Assembly (NCBI GenBank): GCA_016859345.1
Contig: CM029120.1
Coordinates: forward strand, 4,277,001 to 4,341,000
Direction: 5' to 3'
DNA from: Istiophorus platypterus
Taxonomy: Eukaryota > Chordata > Actinopteri > Istiophoriformes > Istiophoridae
Length of the DNA: 64,000 nucleotides
Positions 24,286 to 36,836 of the stretch are shown in pieces. The stretch's first letter is position 1, and each line of letters opens with the position of its first letter. Position numbers and translations under genes: made by a program. Below the pieces are notes generated by a model. That model ran no database searches. It saw only the letters and a list, made by a program, of their open reading frames with translations, and was not told the origin of the DNA.

Positions 24286-27200
24286 TGCTGCAACTCAAAT
24301 TGTTTTTATTGTTATACAATATGGTACATGCTGTAAACTTAGGCCTATGTAACTTTTTTACTAAATGTCTCGCTGTAAGTTGTTAAAGATGTCCTTTGTA
24401 CAAACAAGACAGCACATGAGAGAGAGTATCTTTGGTAGTAAATATGTTTACTGAGGCTCTGGCTGCAACACACTCGAGGAAAAAATTCCCTCAACCCTCT
24501 CTGAAGTTACCGTGGCATTTACCCTTCAGGATCACCAAGGTGGCTTTTATTTTAGCTGTGATCACAACTGAACCCTATCGATCGGAACCACACTGAATAT
24601 GGCCTTCCGACAAATTAAATGACACCTACCTCAGTAAAAGTAGAATTTTGCACTGTACACTTCAAGGTGAATCATATCAAGGTGGGATATATTTTGTAAT
24701 CTGAGCTGCAGGTCAAATGTTAACCTTAAAAACTCTGTATCTCTTTAATTCACTGTGAACATGTGGAAAATGACTAAGGTATGCATATTCCATTCTGTGC
24801 ATGTACTCTTTTATCATAGCTGTCCTAAAAGTTTTTGTGTTTGTGCTGAATCAAAGGCTCATATACTTAGAATAAGTGCAGTTTATTTCCTGGAGAGCAT
24901 CATCCTTTCAAACTGCAGTTGTTAGAAGAGTAAAGCAGGGATAAAAGCAGAAGTTTGGTGCAGCTTTTAAGCGTCCCGGGTTCTGATGGCAGATTAAGAA
25001 CTCACAAGCTTGCATTTTATAAAACAAAAAGGCATTATCTGTTCTAAAATGCTCTCCTGCTTCCGTTCCTTGGAAGTCGATTGAGAATAGTGACTTCTGC
25101 ATTACTCAAAAATACCTGCCAAAACATAAACCACTGTCCTTAGGAAAACCATTTCTTCAATACAAAATTCACTTCTAAAGCCAATGTTCAGAGAAATCGC
25201 AACAATAGTGTGACAGTGATTTAGCACAGAAAAGAGCTGTAGCAAATTTGATTTTGATGTGAGACACTAGTGTACATGTCGTGTCTCATACAAAATATGG
25301 CAATAATCTTCCCATGTCCTCAAAGCTACACTAATCAATATTTTTATTGTTAAGAATAAATCAAATGGCTACATCTAATCTAAAAGGGGTTAACAGCAGC
25401 AAATAACTGCCCGTCTCTGCAGCCCAATTGAGCCCTTCAGCTTCTTTTAGCTCTTTGTTTTGGCTTTGTATCATATTTACTGTAGTGGTCTTTTGTAAAC
25501 CCTAGCTCCCGCAGTGTGCATCAAAAAATTGAACTCCTTGTCATGACTCAGTCAAATCTGACCACCCAGGCATGACACATACAGTATTTTTAGCGTCAGT
25601 GTGAATTATACTACCAAAGATATGATTTCATTATTAATAATGGATAAAAAAGACGCTTCCTTTAAAAATTCTATTCACTATCAAAGTATTCTAGTATTAA
25701 TTGTCTGTATATACTTGGGTATACTGAAAACGGACTGCTAATAGCTCATTTGGAATTTTAATGGCGAGAGGGGTGTTATCTCCATTAAGTCTGGGGGGTC
25801 TGAACAGTGTCACACTTTAAAAACCTCTGGTGTAGGAGAGTTGCTAAAGAGGAGGTAGAATAAAAGGCCATTGCAAAGTAATGGACTGCTGTAATTACTG
25901 TATCTCTGTGCAAGCTTCAGATCAAAGTTTAGAAAGTGTGATTCTAGGAGGGTGGATTTTGCACTTAAATTCATCAGGTGGACAAAAACCCATCTTCAAC
26001 TGAATGCTAATGTTGTTCAGTGTTTGGGAGAAGTGTAAGTAGGCGACTGTTTGCTTGATCAAATGCTATAATGCAATCATATTTCAGGTTTTGTGTCATT
26101 TAGCTTTTATTTGTTCTTCTACTCCTAAACAGCCAAAAGTCATTAGGAAAAAAAAAGAACAGGTATTGTAGAGATGTTTCAGAGAACCTATCATTATCAA
26201 GCATCAGTGTTCTGTGTTGCAAGTGGATTAAAAATATATAAATAGATGGATTGAAATGAACCGTATAAAACCTTGTACATAACATTTGCTAAAAAACAAA
26301 CATTAAAGCATTTTCTAAGAATCTGCTCACTGAGTTTCCTTTTTTTTTAGTTCTTTGAGATAATATTTTACTATAATAACCAATATGTTTGTAATAACAG
26401 CTTTCTGTTCCAAACCAAACTTTAATATCTTTCTGCTCCTGCTGAGAGGTCTGATTTAGATGTGACTGATCTGGGAATTCCATGCTAGTTGCTGTCTCTG
26501 GCTATGGCAGCCAACCCCCCCCCCCCCCCGAAACAAAGAAACTCTCTTTTTTTTTCTTGTGAACAAGAGAAGCTTCACAGTTTGCAGCGACAGATAATGC
26601 AGCCTAATGCACACAGCTTTGGGCTGATGATTGCCTGTCTGTCAGTGGGTTATCTGATGGAGTTTCAAACTGAATCCCATGAGCGGCACAGAGATTCGCC
26701 AGTTTTGAAACATATATCCCACGATGTGCTTTATGCGCCAAGCAATGTTAAGTTCATCTTTATGCTTTTGATAGCACATGGAGTTGGTTCATTGGTTCAG
26801 TGCCCAGTTTTTCTTTTGTTTTGTTTTTTTCCTTTTTGTCACCAATCACAGTTAATCCATTTTTTAAAAACATCTGTCAATTTTTTTTCTCCAGTTTGTT
26901 TTATTTTTAATCCTTTGCGACTACTAGTCACACATAAATTTAAAAAAAATTTGAATACCATTTTTCTCCCCGTTTTATGCCTTGTTAAATCATTTCCATA
27001 TTAAGGCTTTTTTTTTTTTTTTTTTTTTTACAATGCCCTCGGGTTCCATTTGAACAGAGCCACTGAAGTGTGAGTTGAGGATTAGAATATAATCTCTGAC
27101 TCCTTGCAACTTCTGTGCAGTGCTATCATTTCCAACTGCACAGGAGAGGAGGTTTTTGCTGCTGGTGGCGAGCCAAATCCATTGCGTTTCCATTTTTCAA

Positions 27201-27655
27201 CCTCTCCTGCTGCCCTTATCCAATTCAGGGCTTATGACTGTAATACTAAAACAGAGCGAGTTGTCAGACCAGAAACAGCAATGATGAATGCCCCGCTGCT
27301 CTGTGTGCTTGTTTGTTTTGGGATGGTGTGGGAGGGAGGGGGATGGGGGAGGTGGGTGGGTTGGGGGGGGCAGAGTTGAAGTTTATGCTTACTTGTTGAG
27401 TTGCATTTTCTTGACCACTGCTGCTCCGCTGTACTTTAGCAGGCAGCACTGATTAAACGGAATAGTTCTGTTATCTGGATAAAAAGAGGAGGAACATGAG
27501 AACGATAGTGGGCAAGGGAAAAATAATGAGTTCTTTCATCTTGGCAGTGAGGGCGTCTGCGTCTTTCAGACTTCCCAGGGAGATGTACACAGCTTAAGGA
27601 AACGTTTAATTAGAAAATGTCAACCTTGTGTCTGCGTGCTATGTGTGTGGAATAA
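24286..27655. other. Non-coding stretch with homopolymer runs
   Basis: No gene was recognised. Homopolymers include C15 at 26515-26529, T22 at 27008-27029, and a G-rich stretch at 27325-27370. The part about 25320-25520 (AAAGCTACACTAATCAATAT) may be a diverged fish repeat. The 171-codon frame 26489-27004 runs through C- and T-tracts and shows no domain. Confidence 0.4.
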
Positions 27656-27659
27656 TAAC

Positions 27660-27905
27660 GTTTTTGATGTGAATATGACGCCGCATTTCCTTTTGGCTGC
27701 CTTCAGACCAACTCAAAGACGAGCAATCAATTGATTCTGAAGAGGGGAGGAAAAAATAATTACCCGCCCACATTGCTGCCAATGCTCTGAAGAAGACAAG
27801 GAGCTGTTAATGATTCTATGGCACAAAAAGTTTGCCAGATTTCACATTACGTCAGACTAAAATTCTCGCATTGGACCGATATTCTCCCCATCGTACGTAT
27901 GTAGG
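27660..27905. other. Possible conserved non-coding element
   Basis: A repeat-poor block with several homeodomain-type sites (CAATCAATTGATTC, AATAATTACCCG, GTTAATGATTC). It ends just before the AT-rich repeat at 27940. Judged by eye only. Confidence 0.25.
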
Positions 27906-27939
27906 TTAGACAGGCACCTGTTATATATGGAGTCATGGG

Positions 27940-28330
27940 AGTGCCATTAAAAAAAAAAAAAAAAAAGAAATCTTTAGATGAATGAGAAAATAAATATGGG
28001 AATATAAAGAGGAATAAATAAAAGAATAATTATGTAAATTTAAAAAATGTGAATATAAAGAGAAATAAATAAAACAATAAATTAATTTGCAAATATAAAG
28101 ACAAACAAAATATAAATGAATAATTATATGCATTTCAATTTATTTTCACATTTATTTATGTATATTTTCTTATATTTATAAAAAAAACATTTATTTAATA
28201 TAAATAGCCCCTTTTCTGTATATTTTTATATAATGTTTTTATATAATTTTACATAATTATTTCTAGCCGGCGGGAGCTTTTCAAGCGGCGCCAACAGGAA
28301 GTAGAACCGGCACGGACTTAAGAGTGTGAA
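27940..28330. repeat. AT-rich palindromic repeat with GC-rich right flank
   Basis: After A17 (27950-27966), two or three imperfect copies of an about 50-base unit (GAATATAAAGAGGAATAAAT and relatives) run to about 28130. Inverted-orientation words follow (TTTATTTTCACATTTATTTA) to about 28190, so the block can fold on itself. It then switches abruptly to GC-rich sequence at 28266 (GCCGGCGGGAGCTTTTCAAG, GGCGCCAACAGGAAGT). It resembles AT-rich teleost MITEs; the exact family is unknown. Confidence 0.5.
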
Positions 28331-31300
28331 CGTGGTGGTGGTTTGAATCACGGAGGGAAGGAAAGATTAGCTTCCTCTATGTGTGCAACAGCCGTGACCA
28401 GTTCGTCGGCATAGTCCAGTTCAAAATTTGTCTCCACATACTCGCCTTAATTCTTGTTCTTCCTCTGGCATGTTTCCTTCCCCAACAACATCTTTTATAT
28501 TTTGTTATATCTCTTTATGTTTCCGTATCTTTTATTTACTTACTTGTCTTAGTTTTTCCTCTTTATATCTCCTGTTTTTTTCCTTTACAGGTCTACTGCT
28601 TTTATGGCACTACTGTGACTCCATAATGCGAAAGTTGGAGAACATAAGCAAAACTGGTCTGAAGCCATTAGTCATAATGACTCAGGGGGAAGATTTTTGA
28701 AGAGCTGTGATCTAAAGCCGCATGCGCTTGAGAAAAATGTTATTACCCAACATTCATCATCCCACACGCCTAAAGTATAAAGGATCCGCCACTGGTCAAA
28801 TCTGAAACCAAATCGCAATTATGAAACTAAAAACTCCATCTGAAAACTTAACTTTTATTAAAAAAAAAACCAACTAAGAAATATGAGTAAATATAAATGA
28901 ATATAGAAGAGTTACGAGTCTGTGAGGCCCTATGCCCCAGCACACCCCCCCATTAAGACACAAATGGTTCAGTCTGCACCTGCACTATGGTTTGATCATA
29001 ACCTAACGTGGCTAATTGTGCTGACTGCTGGCAAGCTAGATGCTTTTTCCTCAACATCAAAGCTAAATCTGGATGCCCAAAAAAAGAAAATGAAAGGAGA
29101 GAAATAAAAAATGAGGGAAAACAACTCATGACATATTTGTGTCAGCAGCAAGGTGAGTTTGCTAACGCTTAAAGACTGCTATAAGCTAAAACAGCCGTTT
29201 GTGTGGTAGTCACTTGGTTGTGCATCTTGCAGTCTGAGTGGCTTAGCTTGCAGCCATTCGAGTGTATTTACATAACAGTACAGCACAAGGAATAAATGCA
29301 AATGATCGGTCTGCCTATTTGGACAAAGAGCGAAGAGGACAGAAGCTGAATTTAGAAAAGTGCAGCAGCAACATAAATATTTATTTAACAAGTGATACAA
29401 TAGAGTGAATAATACTGTAGTCTGAAATACAAACTTGTGATCATATATGGGAAATGCTCTGGAGAGGGAAGCAGCAGGTTCAGTCTCCATCTAAAACATG
29501 AATCCCAACAAACTTATTACAATTAATGGTTTTAATTAAAGGGACTATCCACTGATTTAAGCTTTTTCTGTTGAATACAAGAGCATTTAATCAATTCTTT
29601 GTACTTCAGGGTGGCTCTTAAAAATGTAAAAGGCAATACTGTGTAGGGTCTGATATTTATCTTTTTTCCCTGCAAAAAAGTGCAAGTCTTATTCAACAGG
29701 CTTCTATTAAAGAGTCCAAACAGCCAAAAGGTTTGTGTATTAGATTTTCCAAAAGATAGGCCTGAGCCCACAAAGGGCCAAGAAGATTGTTATATGTCCT
29801 TGAACATCCAAATAGATACTAAAAATAACTTCTTATGAGATTCGAAACGATTTTCTTTTTCTCTCCTCCCATCCGACCTTCCAGTCGAGGTCCTTTGGTG
29901 TGGTAACTGTGTATTTGCGTTTCGGATCCCTGAGGGCTTTAAGATGGCCACGCAGGTAAATGCTGCCTCACTCATCTGCCTTGTTAATCCTTGCCAAAAC
30001 AGACATAGATCACAATTAATGGGTGTCTCCTCTGCTTTCCCTGAATCCCTTTTCGCCCACTTAGCCGAGTTGACTCCATAAGGACCCGTCCCTGTCAAAG
30101 ACACTATTTAAATTTGTTTTAGCCAGGCTTAATCTAGTTCTCTAGTGAGTTAAAGGTCTTCGAGGAACCCTTAGGGGTTCTCTGGAGGGCAACCACAGGG
30201 GAGCTTCAAAAATGCTGTTTTATTAGTGATTCAAGATAACTTTGGGGAATCACTACATATTTTCTGTTGTGGATGGACAAAAAGAGCAAAAAAAGCTATT
30301 TTTCTTTTTGTCAGGTTTGGTCAATTGTCCAATCAGGATATCATTAACATGGAAAGATTTAACCTAGATAGGATAGGAGATAGGATTTTACAAACTTGAT
30401 TGACTAAAATAAAAATTTTGATGACGTGATCAAGTCATTTATCAGACAATAATGCCAAGAAATCACTGGGTTACAGGTTTTCAAATGTAAAGAAAGACTG
30501 GCTGCTTCTCTGTTTCGTATTAATGTTAAAATAATGGCGCCAAAGAAGATTCCAGAAGAATGTGAGGGTAATTTTTCACTGCCTCCTAACATTTTATGGA
30601 CCAAACGATTGGCCAGTTACTGACAATAACTGATAGATGAATAATTGTGAAAATAATTGCCAGTTGCAACCAAACTTAGGGGCGATGGCAACAACAACTG
30701 AGCTGAGATCGCAGTGCCAAAAGCTTGCTAGCGGTTTCCTGGCTTAATAATCAGACTCAGCTGCCATTTCATTGTACCCAATTCTCTCACATCTCACACC
30801 TAACATCGTGTTCAAGAGAAGCCTATTTTTGTTTGGGGGGGAGTTATTTGTTTTTTTTTTTTCCTAACCCATAAGCTGCAAGTTTTGAAGACACCACAGT
30901 TTTATGTTTTTCATGGAAACTGAAAAACTATGGCGATTTCACAATCATATTTGTAAGTCAATGAGCGACAGGCATACCAGAGCTTTGTCATCATGGCAGC
31001 AATAATAAAAACATGTGGTTAATGTTGTGGAAGAATGATGAATAAAACAAAAAAAATATTCATAAATATTCGTTTCACGCAGGACACAAACCAACGTTCT
31101 CCCTTGTGAAAGTCTTGTGTTTTGTTAACCCAACGCTCCTCTTCCAGCCTTAACAACTTAGACTAGGCTAAATACATTCACACTGAGGTCAGTTTCTTAT
31201 GCCATCTCTTCATCTCACCATGGGTTAAGTATCCATCAAACATATATATCTGGATATATCAAAGTTAAACCCCGGTTTTCTAAAGTGTGAGGTTTCCAGA

Positions 31301-31400
31301 CGTGGGCCACGCCACCGGCCTCCAAAACCCAAGTTAAACATGAGGATGGCGTGAGGTTATTTATTGCCTCCATAAAAGCCAGTGAGTGGAAAAAGGAAAA
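28331..31400. other. Non-coding stretch, nothing recognised
   Basis: About 3 kb without a recognisable exon. A 103-codon minus frame (29179-29490) and a 104-codon minus frame (29790-30104) have no recognisable domains. T and G runs lie at 30833-30862. Confidence 0.45.
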
Positions 31401-32008
31401 AAAAAAAAAGAAAGGATAGAAGATGGAGGACGGAGGGAGAGAGAGACGGAGCAGCTGCAGGCCCGGTTGTCTGAGAGGCTGTAGTACGTTATCAGGAGAG
31501 GGGATCGAGCATCACACAAATCAAAGCAGGAGGCTATGTGCGGGGGGGGTAGAGGTGTTCACGACACGCGCACACACACACCTGAAAACACACCAAAACC
31601 CACACTCGCATTTAACTGAATAGTAAGGTGGTTGTCTAAAAGATTCCGCTTGCAGATAAGCACACGTAATCACCCAGACACACACCTACAGCCAAACATG
31701 ATGCAGACGGCATGCACCGTCAGTATGTGATTCATACTGCAACAACAATTTCACACTTCCTCATTATTCCTCAGCCACGAGCACGCACCCACACACGAAC
31801 ACACGGTCAGTACGCGAAAGCACGGTCAAACAAGCAAGCGCGAGCAACTACAAAAACAACACACACACACACTGTACATGATGTACGACACAAACGGGCA
31901 CAAACACAACACAACACAACACTTCTTTCATTTCTTACTTTACCACCTTACCGCCCGGCCGGCAAAAAAAAAAACAAAAAAACCAACAACAACAACAAAA
32001 AAAAAAAC
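31401..32008. repeat. Low-complexity GA-, CA- and A-rich region
   Basis: GA-rich words at 31401-31455 give way to CA-rich sequence (31565-31920, including ACACAC runs and an AACAC array at about 31900-31921). A-tracts broken by ACC and AAC units (31963-32010) follow and abut the first copy of the 1 kb tandem duplication. No gene was recognised. Confidence 0.65.
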
Positions 32009-33008
32009 AAGTCCCTGCTCAGTAGCTGATAGTGAGTGTGCATCGAGGCTTCCAACAGCCCGAAGATGAGAAAGTTCAGCTTAGGTTATTGGATTAGTCC
32101 CCCCTCCTCTTTGTAGTGTCGTTTCCTTAGCTCATAGGGAAAACAGGGTTGAATGGATCAAACTCCTCCATAAGGACACGGCAAGGCGGCAGGTTGGCTC
32201 CCAAGCAGAGTTTAGCCGGTCCTAGCCGGAAAGCGCCCTGCGGATCGACAATCAACGATGTGCAACCGCTGGACATATAAAAAGAAGTCAACACGGGTCT
32301 CCCAGAATGAATGACAGCTGCCCAACCATTGTATTTTCTAAAAAAGTTCTCTCGCTTCAAGGTTTGCTTTTAGTTGCACAGATAAGTGTTTTTCTCCAAG
32401 GCTTTACCCTGAAGTCTCGAAGACTTTACACTCCTAAAAATGGCTGAGAGCATTTTTGCAATAACAAAACCTTGGTTTGGTTTAAAAATCCACACACAGA
32501 AAGTGAGAATTTATTTTGCTTGCAGCTGGAGGTGAGCTGTCAGCTGTTCTACAGAGGTCTATTTCATGATGACGTTTTTTTTTTTTCTTTTTGGGAGATT
32601 TTCTTGTTACTGTGCCGCTGTTGGCAAATGGGGCAAAATGGCAACAAGCCTGACTGGCAATGTCGTATCCATCTCCCCCACCACACCTGTGGTGCAACCT
32701 CATGCGCAGGTATATCGGGACAGAATATTAGACGTTTATCAGCGTTTGTAAAATCCTTTCACATAATATAATAAACTGCTGTGTGTGGTTTTGCATCTGT
32801 TTAGACTTCAACTTTATATGTTTCTCGAAAACGACTGAAGGCAAGAGTGTTTATACCGGTTTTGGTGAAAAGCCTGCAGTGGTGGTGGGGGGGGGTGAGA
32901 TCCATTGACTAACACTTTCAGACAATCTCCCCTTGAAGGTATTTGCTGTTTTTGTACTCGGTTTTACAAGGGAAAAAAGCGACACAAGCAGTTGTCGGAA
33001 ATTTGGAG
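32009..33008. repeat. Tandem duplication, copy 1 (about 1 kb)
   Basis: This unit recurs at an offset of exactly 1,011 bases. The only internal base difference I found is C at 32459 against A at 33470; the 12-base T run and 9-base G run are the same length in both copies. Its left border is an A-rich tract and its right border is the A9 junction (33009-33019). Inside are a 77-codon minus frame (32127-32360) and + frames at 32472-32771 and 32566-32751; none is a protein I recognise. An ATG in good Kozak context (CAAAATGG) at 32638 is followed about 70 bases later by CAGGTATAT, which resembles a splice donor. Confidence 0.95.
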
Positions 33009-33019
33009 AAAAAAAAAGC

Positions 33020-34019
33020 AAGTCCCTGCTCAGTAGCTGATAGTGAGTGTGCATCGAGGCTTCCAACAGCCCGAAGATGAGAAAGTTCAGCTTAGGTTAT
33101 TGGATTAGTCCCCCCTCCTCTTTGTAGTGTCGTTTCCTTAGCTCATAGGGAAAACAGGGTTGAATGGATCAAACTCCTCCATAAGGACACGGCAAGGCGG
33201 CAGGTTGGCTCCCAAGCAGAGTTTAGCCGGTCCTAGCCGGAAAGCGCCCTGCGGATCGACAATCAACGATGTGCAACCGCTGGACATATAAAAAGAAGTC
33301 AACACGGGTCTCCCAGAATGAATGACAGCTGCCCAACCATTGTATTTTCTAAAAAAGTTCTCTCGCTTCAAGGTTTGCTTTTAGTTGCACAGATAAGTGT
33401 TTTTCTCCAAGGCTTTACCCTGAAGTCTCGAAGACTTTACACTCCTAAAAATGGCTGAGAGCATTTTTGAAATAACAAAACCTTGGTTTGGTTTAAAAAT
33501 CCACACACAGAAAGTGAGAATTTATTTTGCTTGCAGCTGGAGGTGAGCTGTCAGCTGTTCTACAGAGGTCTATTTCATGATGACGTTTTTTTTTTTTCTT
33601 TTTGGGAGATTTTCTTGTTACTGTGCCGCTGTTGGCAAATGGGGCAAAATGGCAACAAGCCTGACTGGCAATGTCGTATCCATCTCCCCCACCACACCTG
33701 TGGTGCAACCTCATGCGCAGGTATATCGGGACAGAATATTAGACGTTTATCAGCGTTTGTAAAATCCTTTCACATAATATAATAAACTGCTGTGTGTGGT
33801 TTTGCATCTGTTTAGACTTCAACTTTATATGTTTCTCGAAAACGACTGAAGGCAAGAGTGTTTATACCGGTTTTGGTGAAAAGCCTGCAGTGGTGGTGGG
33901 GGGGGGTGAGATCCATTGACTAACACTTTCAGACAATCTCCCCTTGAAGGTATTTGCTGTTTTTGTACTCGGTTTTACAAGGGAAAAAAGCGACACAAGC
34001 AGTTGTCGGAAATTTGGAG
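33020..34019. repeat. Tandem duplication, copy 2 (about 1 kb)
   Basis: Direct repeat of 32009-33008 in the same orientation, essentially identical. Its right border is a G2A17-type tract at 34019-34037, after which the sequence becomes unique (ACGGCCGCGATACGAG). The same open frames are carried over intact at +1011. Near identity means either a very recent duplication or an assembly artefact. Confidence 0.95.
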
Positions 34020-34179
34020 GAAAAAAAAAAAAAAAAAGACGGCCGCGATACGAGTTCAAACCAAGGTCAGGCGTGTGGAGGTGAAAAACCAGGCTATCGC
34101 TGCCTGACATTGTGCATTCCCGTTTCGGAAAGGTACAAAAATTTGTCCCGCACAAGTTGCCAAACTGAGGGAAATGTAT

Positions 34180-34181
<2 letters not shown>

Positions 34182-34221
<40 letters not shown>
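34182..34221. repeat. (TG)20 microsatellite
   Basis: About twenty TG units. A second, shorter TG run (34424-34440) is followed by a G run to 34447. Confidence 0.95.
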
Positions 34222-34222
<1 letters not shown>

Positions 34223-34447
34223 CAGATGCTGTAAGACGACCTGACAAGATCCTCATTTGAAGCATAACGATGCCTTTACGCAGCCAATTCCTCCCACGCA
34301 CAGAGCGAATCGAACATACAGCGTTAGGTGGGCGATTACACTGGATGCGCTTTCAGCTGCAGAAGGCACCTTTTGCTAATTGATTCGGGGTGAAGTGTTT
34401 CACATGCTTCTTATATGATTTAGGTGTGTGTGTGTGTGTGGGGGGGG

Positions 34448-36410
34448 CTACATATCATCGCAGCTTTTCTTTTCTGCTACGTCGAAAGAAATAAAGGGAC
34501 TGATGTTTCTTACTGAAAAGTCAGCAAAAATCAAGGGATTTATTAGCCTTTTTTTTAATGTGTGTTTACCAATATGGTGGGAAAGAAATGCCTGTGTGTG
34601 TATGATCACGTATCAAAATCAACAGTATAACCCCAGTAGTCTCAGACTTTATTAACTGGATAATTTTCAATGCTTTCCAGTGGCTGATTCGAATAGATGA
34701 CTCCAGCCTTCCTAAAAGACTTCACTATCTATGCTACAGTCTCAAAGTCATTTTAGTTCCATTTAGCTGGAGAGGGGGGTAAAGGGCCACAAAAAATCAT
34801 CAGTTTTCTATTAAAAAACCTATGTTAAACTGGATTTGAACCTACAGCCGAACGGCAATCTATTATCTATTGAAGATATACCTGTTTATACCAGTGGGTA
34901 GAGGAGTTTTATTATATTATGCGGCAAAAGAGCCCAAACAGCAAAAACTAAAACAGCTGTATTCAGGAACGTCCCATTCGAAAAGATAATATAGAGTTGC
35001 TCGCTGCCGGAAGTCAACACCCACAACTCGACTGTTGGGGCTTTTTAAGTTGTCCAACTTGACAAAGTCCCTAACAGTTTTTCAGCAAGGGGCAACAGTT
35101 CAAAAAAAAACAACAACAAAAAAAACCCAAGCAAGAAGCACGCCGGCTGAAACACTGTGGCGAGCACCGCGCTAATGATGCGCCTTCTCGTTTGATGCGC
35201 AACGGCCTCACACTCCAGCACACAAGCAAGCCGCAACTTGGATGTGTACACACACACGCATTTCGGTATTCACACAGAGATCCCTCTGTCAAACGTCGGC
35301 TCGTTTCATTTTTAATGTCGTATGCGTCTCGCTGGAGTTTTACTGTTGTGACAGCGCTCGTGTCAGTTTGCAGCCACACTGCCAGCTCGGAAGTAGAGCA
35401 ACCAAACCTTCCATATTTCAAGTACAACAGAGTTAAATGGGCCAGAAAGTGATTATTCATGCGCTATTCCCTATGTAATAATAATGATATCAATAATAAT
35501 AATAGAAACTCAGTAGTTTTCCTCCACAGTGAGCAGCAAAGTGAGATTTCACTTCACTTCATTTTGCTTCATCAATGACAGCTGTAAGGTCTCGTGTCCA
35601 ATTTCTGCATCTGCACATTATGTGATGCATTGCATTTCGGTTTGATGTACACCACTATATTCAGTACATCGCCAGAACCTTTGAGAACAATCTATAGTGA
35701 TGACATTTCATACTAAGACACTCAAATAAAATGACAGACAGTAAGTACAGCAGGCTATGTAAATATGGAGTGGTAGCGACACATATGCTTCAGTCACAAA
35801 GAGAATTCAGAGTCCTACTTTTCACATTTTCTCAGTTTTGTCCCCTGCACCATGACACAGCAAATTCTGCAGCTCTAATGAATGAAAAATAAAAATAAAT
35901 AAATAAACATGAGTCAGACAAATGCAGCGTTCTTGACACAACTGAAACCACCAAAAGCCAGTAATTTTTATAATCATTTTACGACCAACACCCAAAATGA
36001 TTACAAGGAAAGTGTTTCCATAATCATTTACTTGGGAGGAAGGAAATAACATTCTTGCAATTAATTGAAAAAAGAAAATCCTCTATTTAAAAAAAACCCT
36101 AAATTCTAAAAAATGAAAGTACATGTACTTTCGAGAACTTTAATAACCTCAGCATCCTGTTTAATTACAATTATTCATCTTTTTTTTGCAACAGATATAT
36201 TCTTTGTACTCTTTGATCAATACCACATGTATAGTATAATCCTGTGCAGTGTAACAATGGAAGTCATTACCCCTCTCAGCCCCTCAGATTATGTATGACA
36301 AGCACCGAGCAACCCTTAAAAAGCTTTATTTGTGCCTTAAAGTGCAGTATTGCAGTAGAAAATGAATAACGTTTTTCCTTTTTATTTTCTTTTTTTTGGT
36401 ATCTATTTAA
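34448..36410. other. Non-coding stretch, nothing recognised
   Basis: Contains an AAC-interrupted A-tract at 35101-35128. A 129-codon minus frame at 35071-35460 has no recognisable product. The block 35130-35460 is more GC-balanced and might be conserved. Confidence 0.4.
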
Positions 36411-36836
36411 TTATTTCGAACGTGAGTCATAGACTCCCAGGCAGCTGTCACAGTGTGAACATTGCCTCACCCCGGGCTGGATCTCATTAGCATGGCAGAC
36501 GCCTCGTTTTAGATACGGGGAGCAAGCCAGCCTAAAAACCACTTCACAGAGAACCAATCTCTCGCTCCTGTTTCGCCACAGTAGCCCATCACCTGCTGCC
36601 AAGAACCCTTTCAGGGGGATTTTTCCTGCTCCAATGATGCATGGTGAGGGAGAACTTCCCCCCGCGGGCTTGCCTGCCCACTTTTCATGGTGGAGGACAT
36701 CTCCTTTACAGAAGGAGCCTCGCCGCAGAGAGCCCGACTTAACAAGACGGCACTTGGAATAGGAGAGTTTGTTCCATGATGTTAGGTGTGCATTTACAGG
36801 AAAATAGGTCTTCTTTTGACTTAAAATACCTGACAA
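36411..36836. other. Candidate conserved non-coding element spanned by a 141-codon minus frame
   Basis: A balanced, repeat-free block between AT-rich flanks, with CTCATTAGCATGGCAGACGC-type sequence. The minus strand is open for 141 codons from ATG to stop. The translation is cysteine- and basic-rich, with no signal peptide, membrane segment or domain that I recognise. The block could be a CNE with a chance frame, or an unrecognised coding piece. Confidence 0.3.

Noticed and set aside
26489..27004. 171-codon + frame
   Set aside because: Proline run from a C15 tract and Phe/Leu-rich part from T-tracts; no recognisable protein.
34832..34842. tRNA B-box-like word on the minus strand (GGTTCAAATCC)
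   Set aside because: No paired acceptor stem, A box or cloverleaf around it; probably chance or a worn SINE piece.
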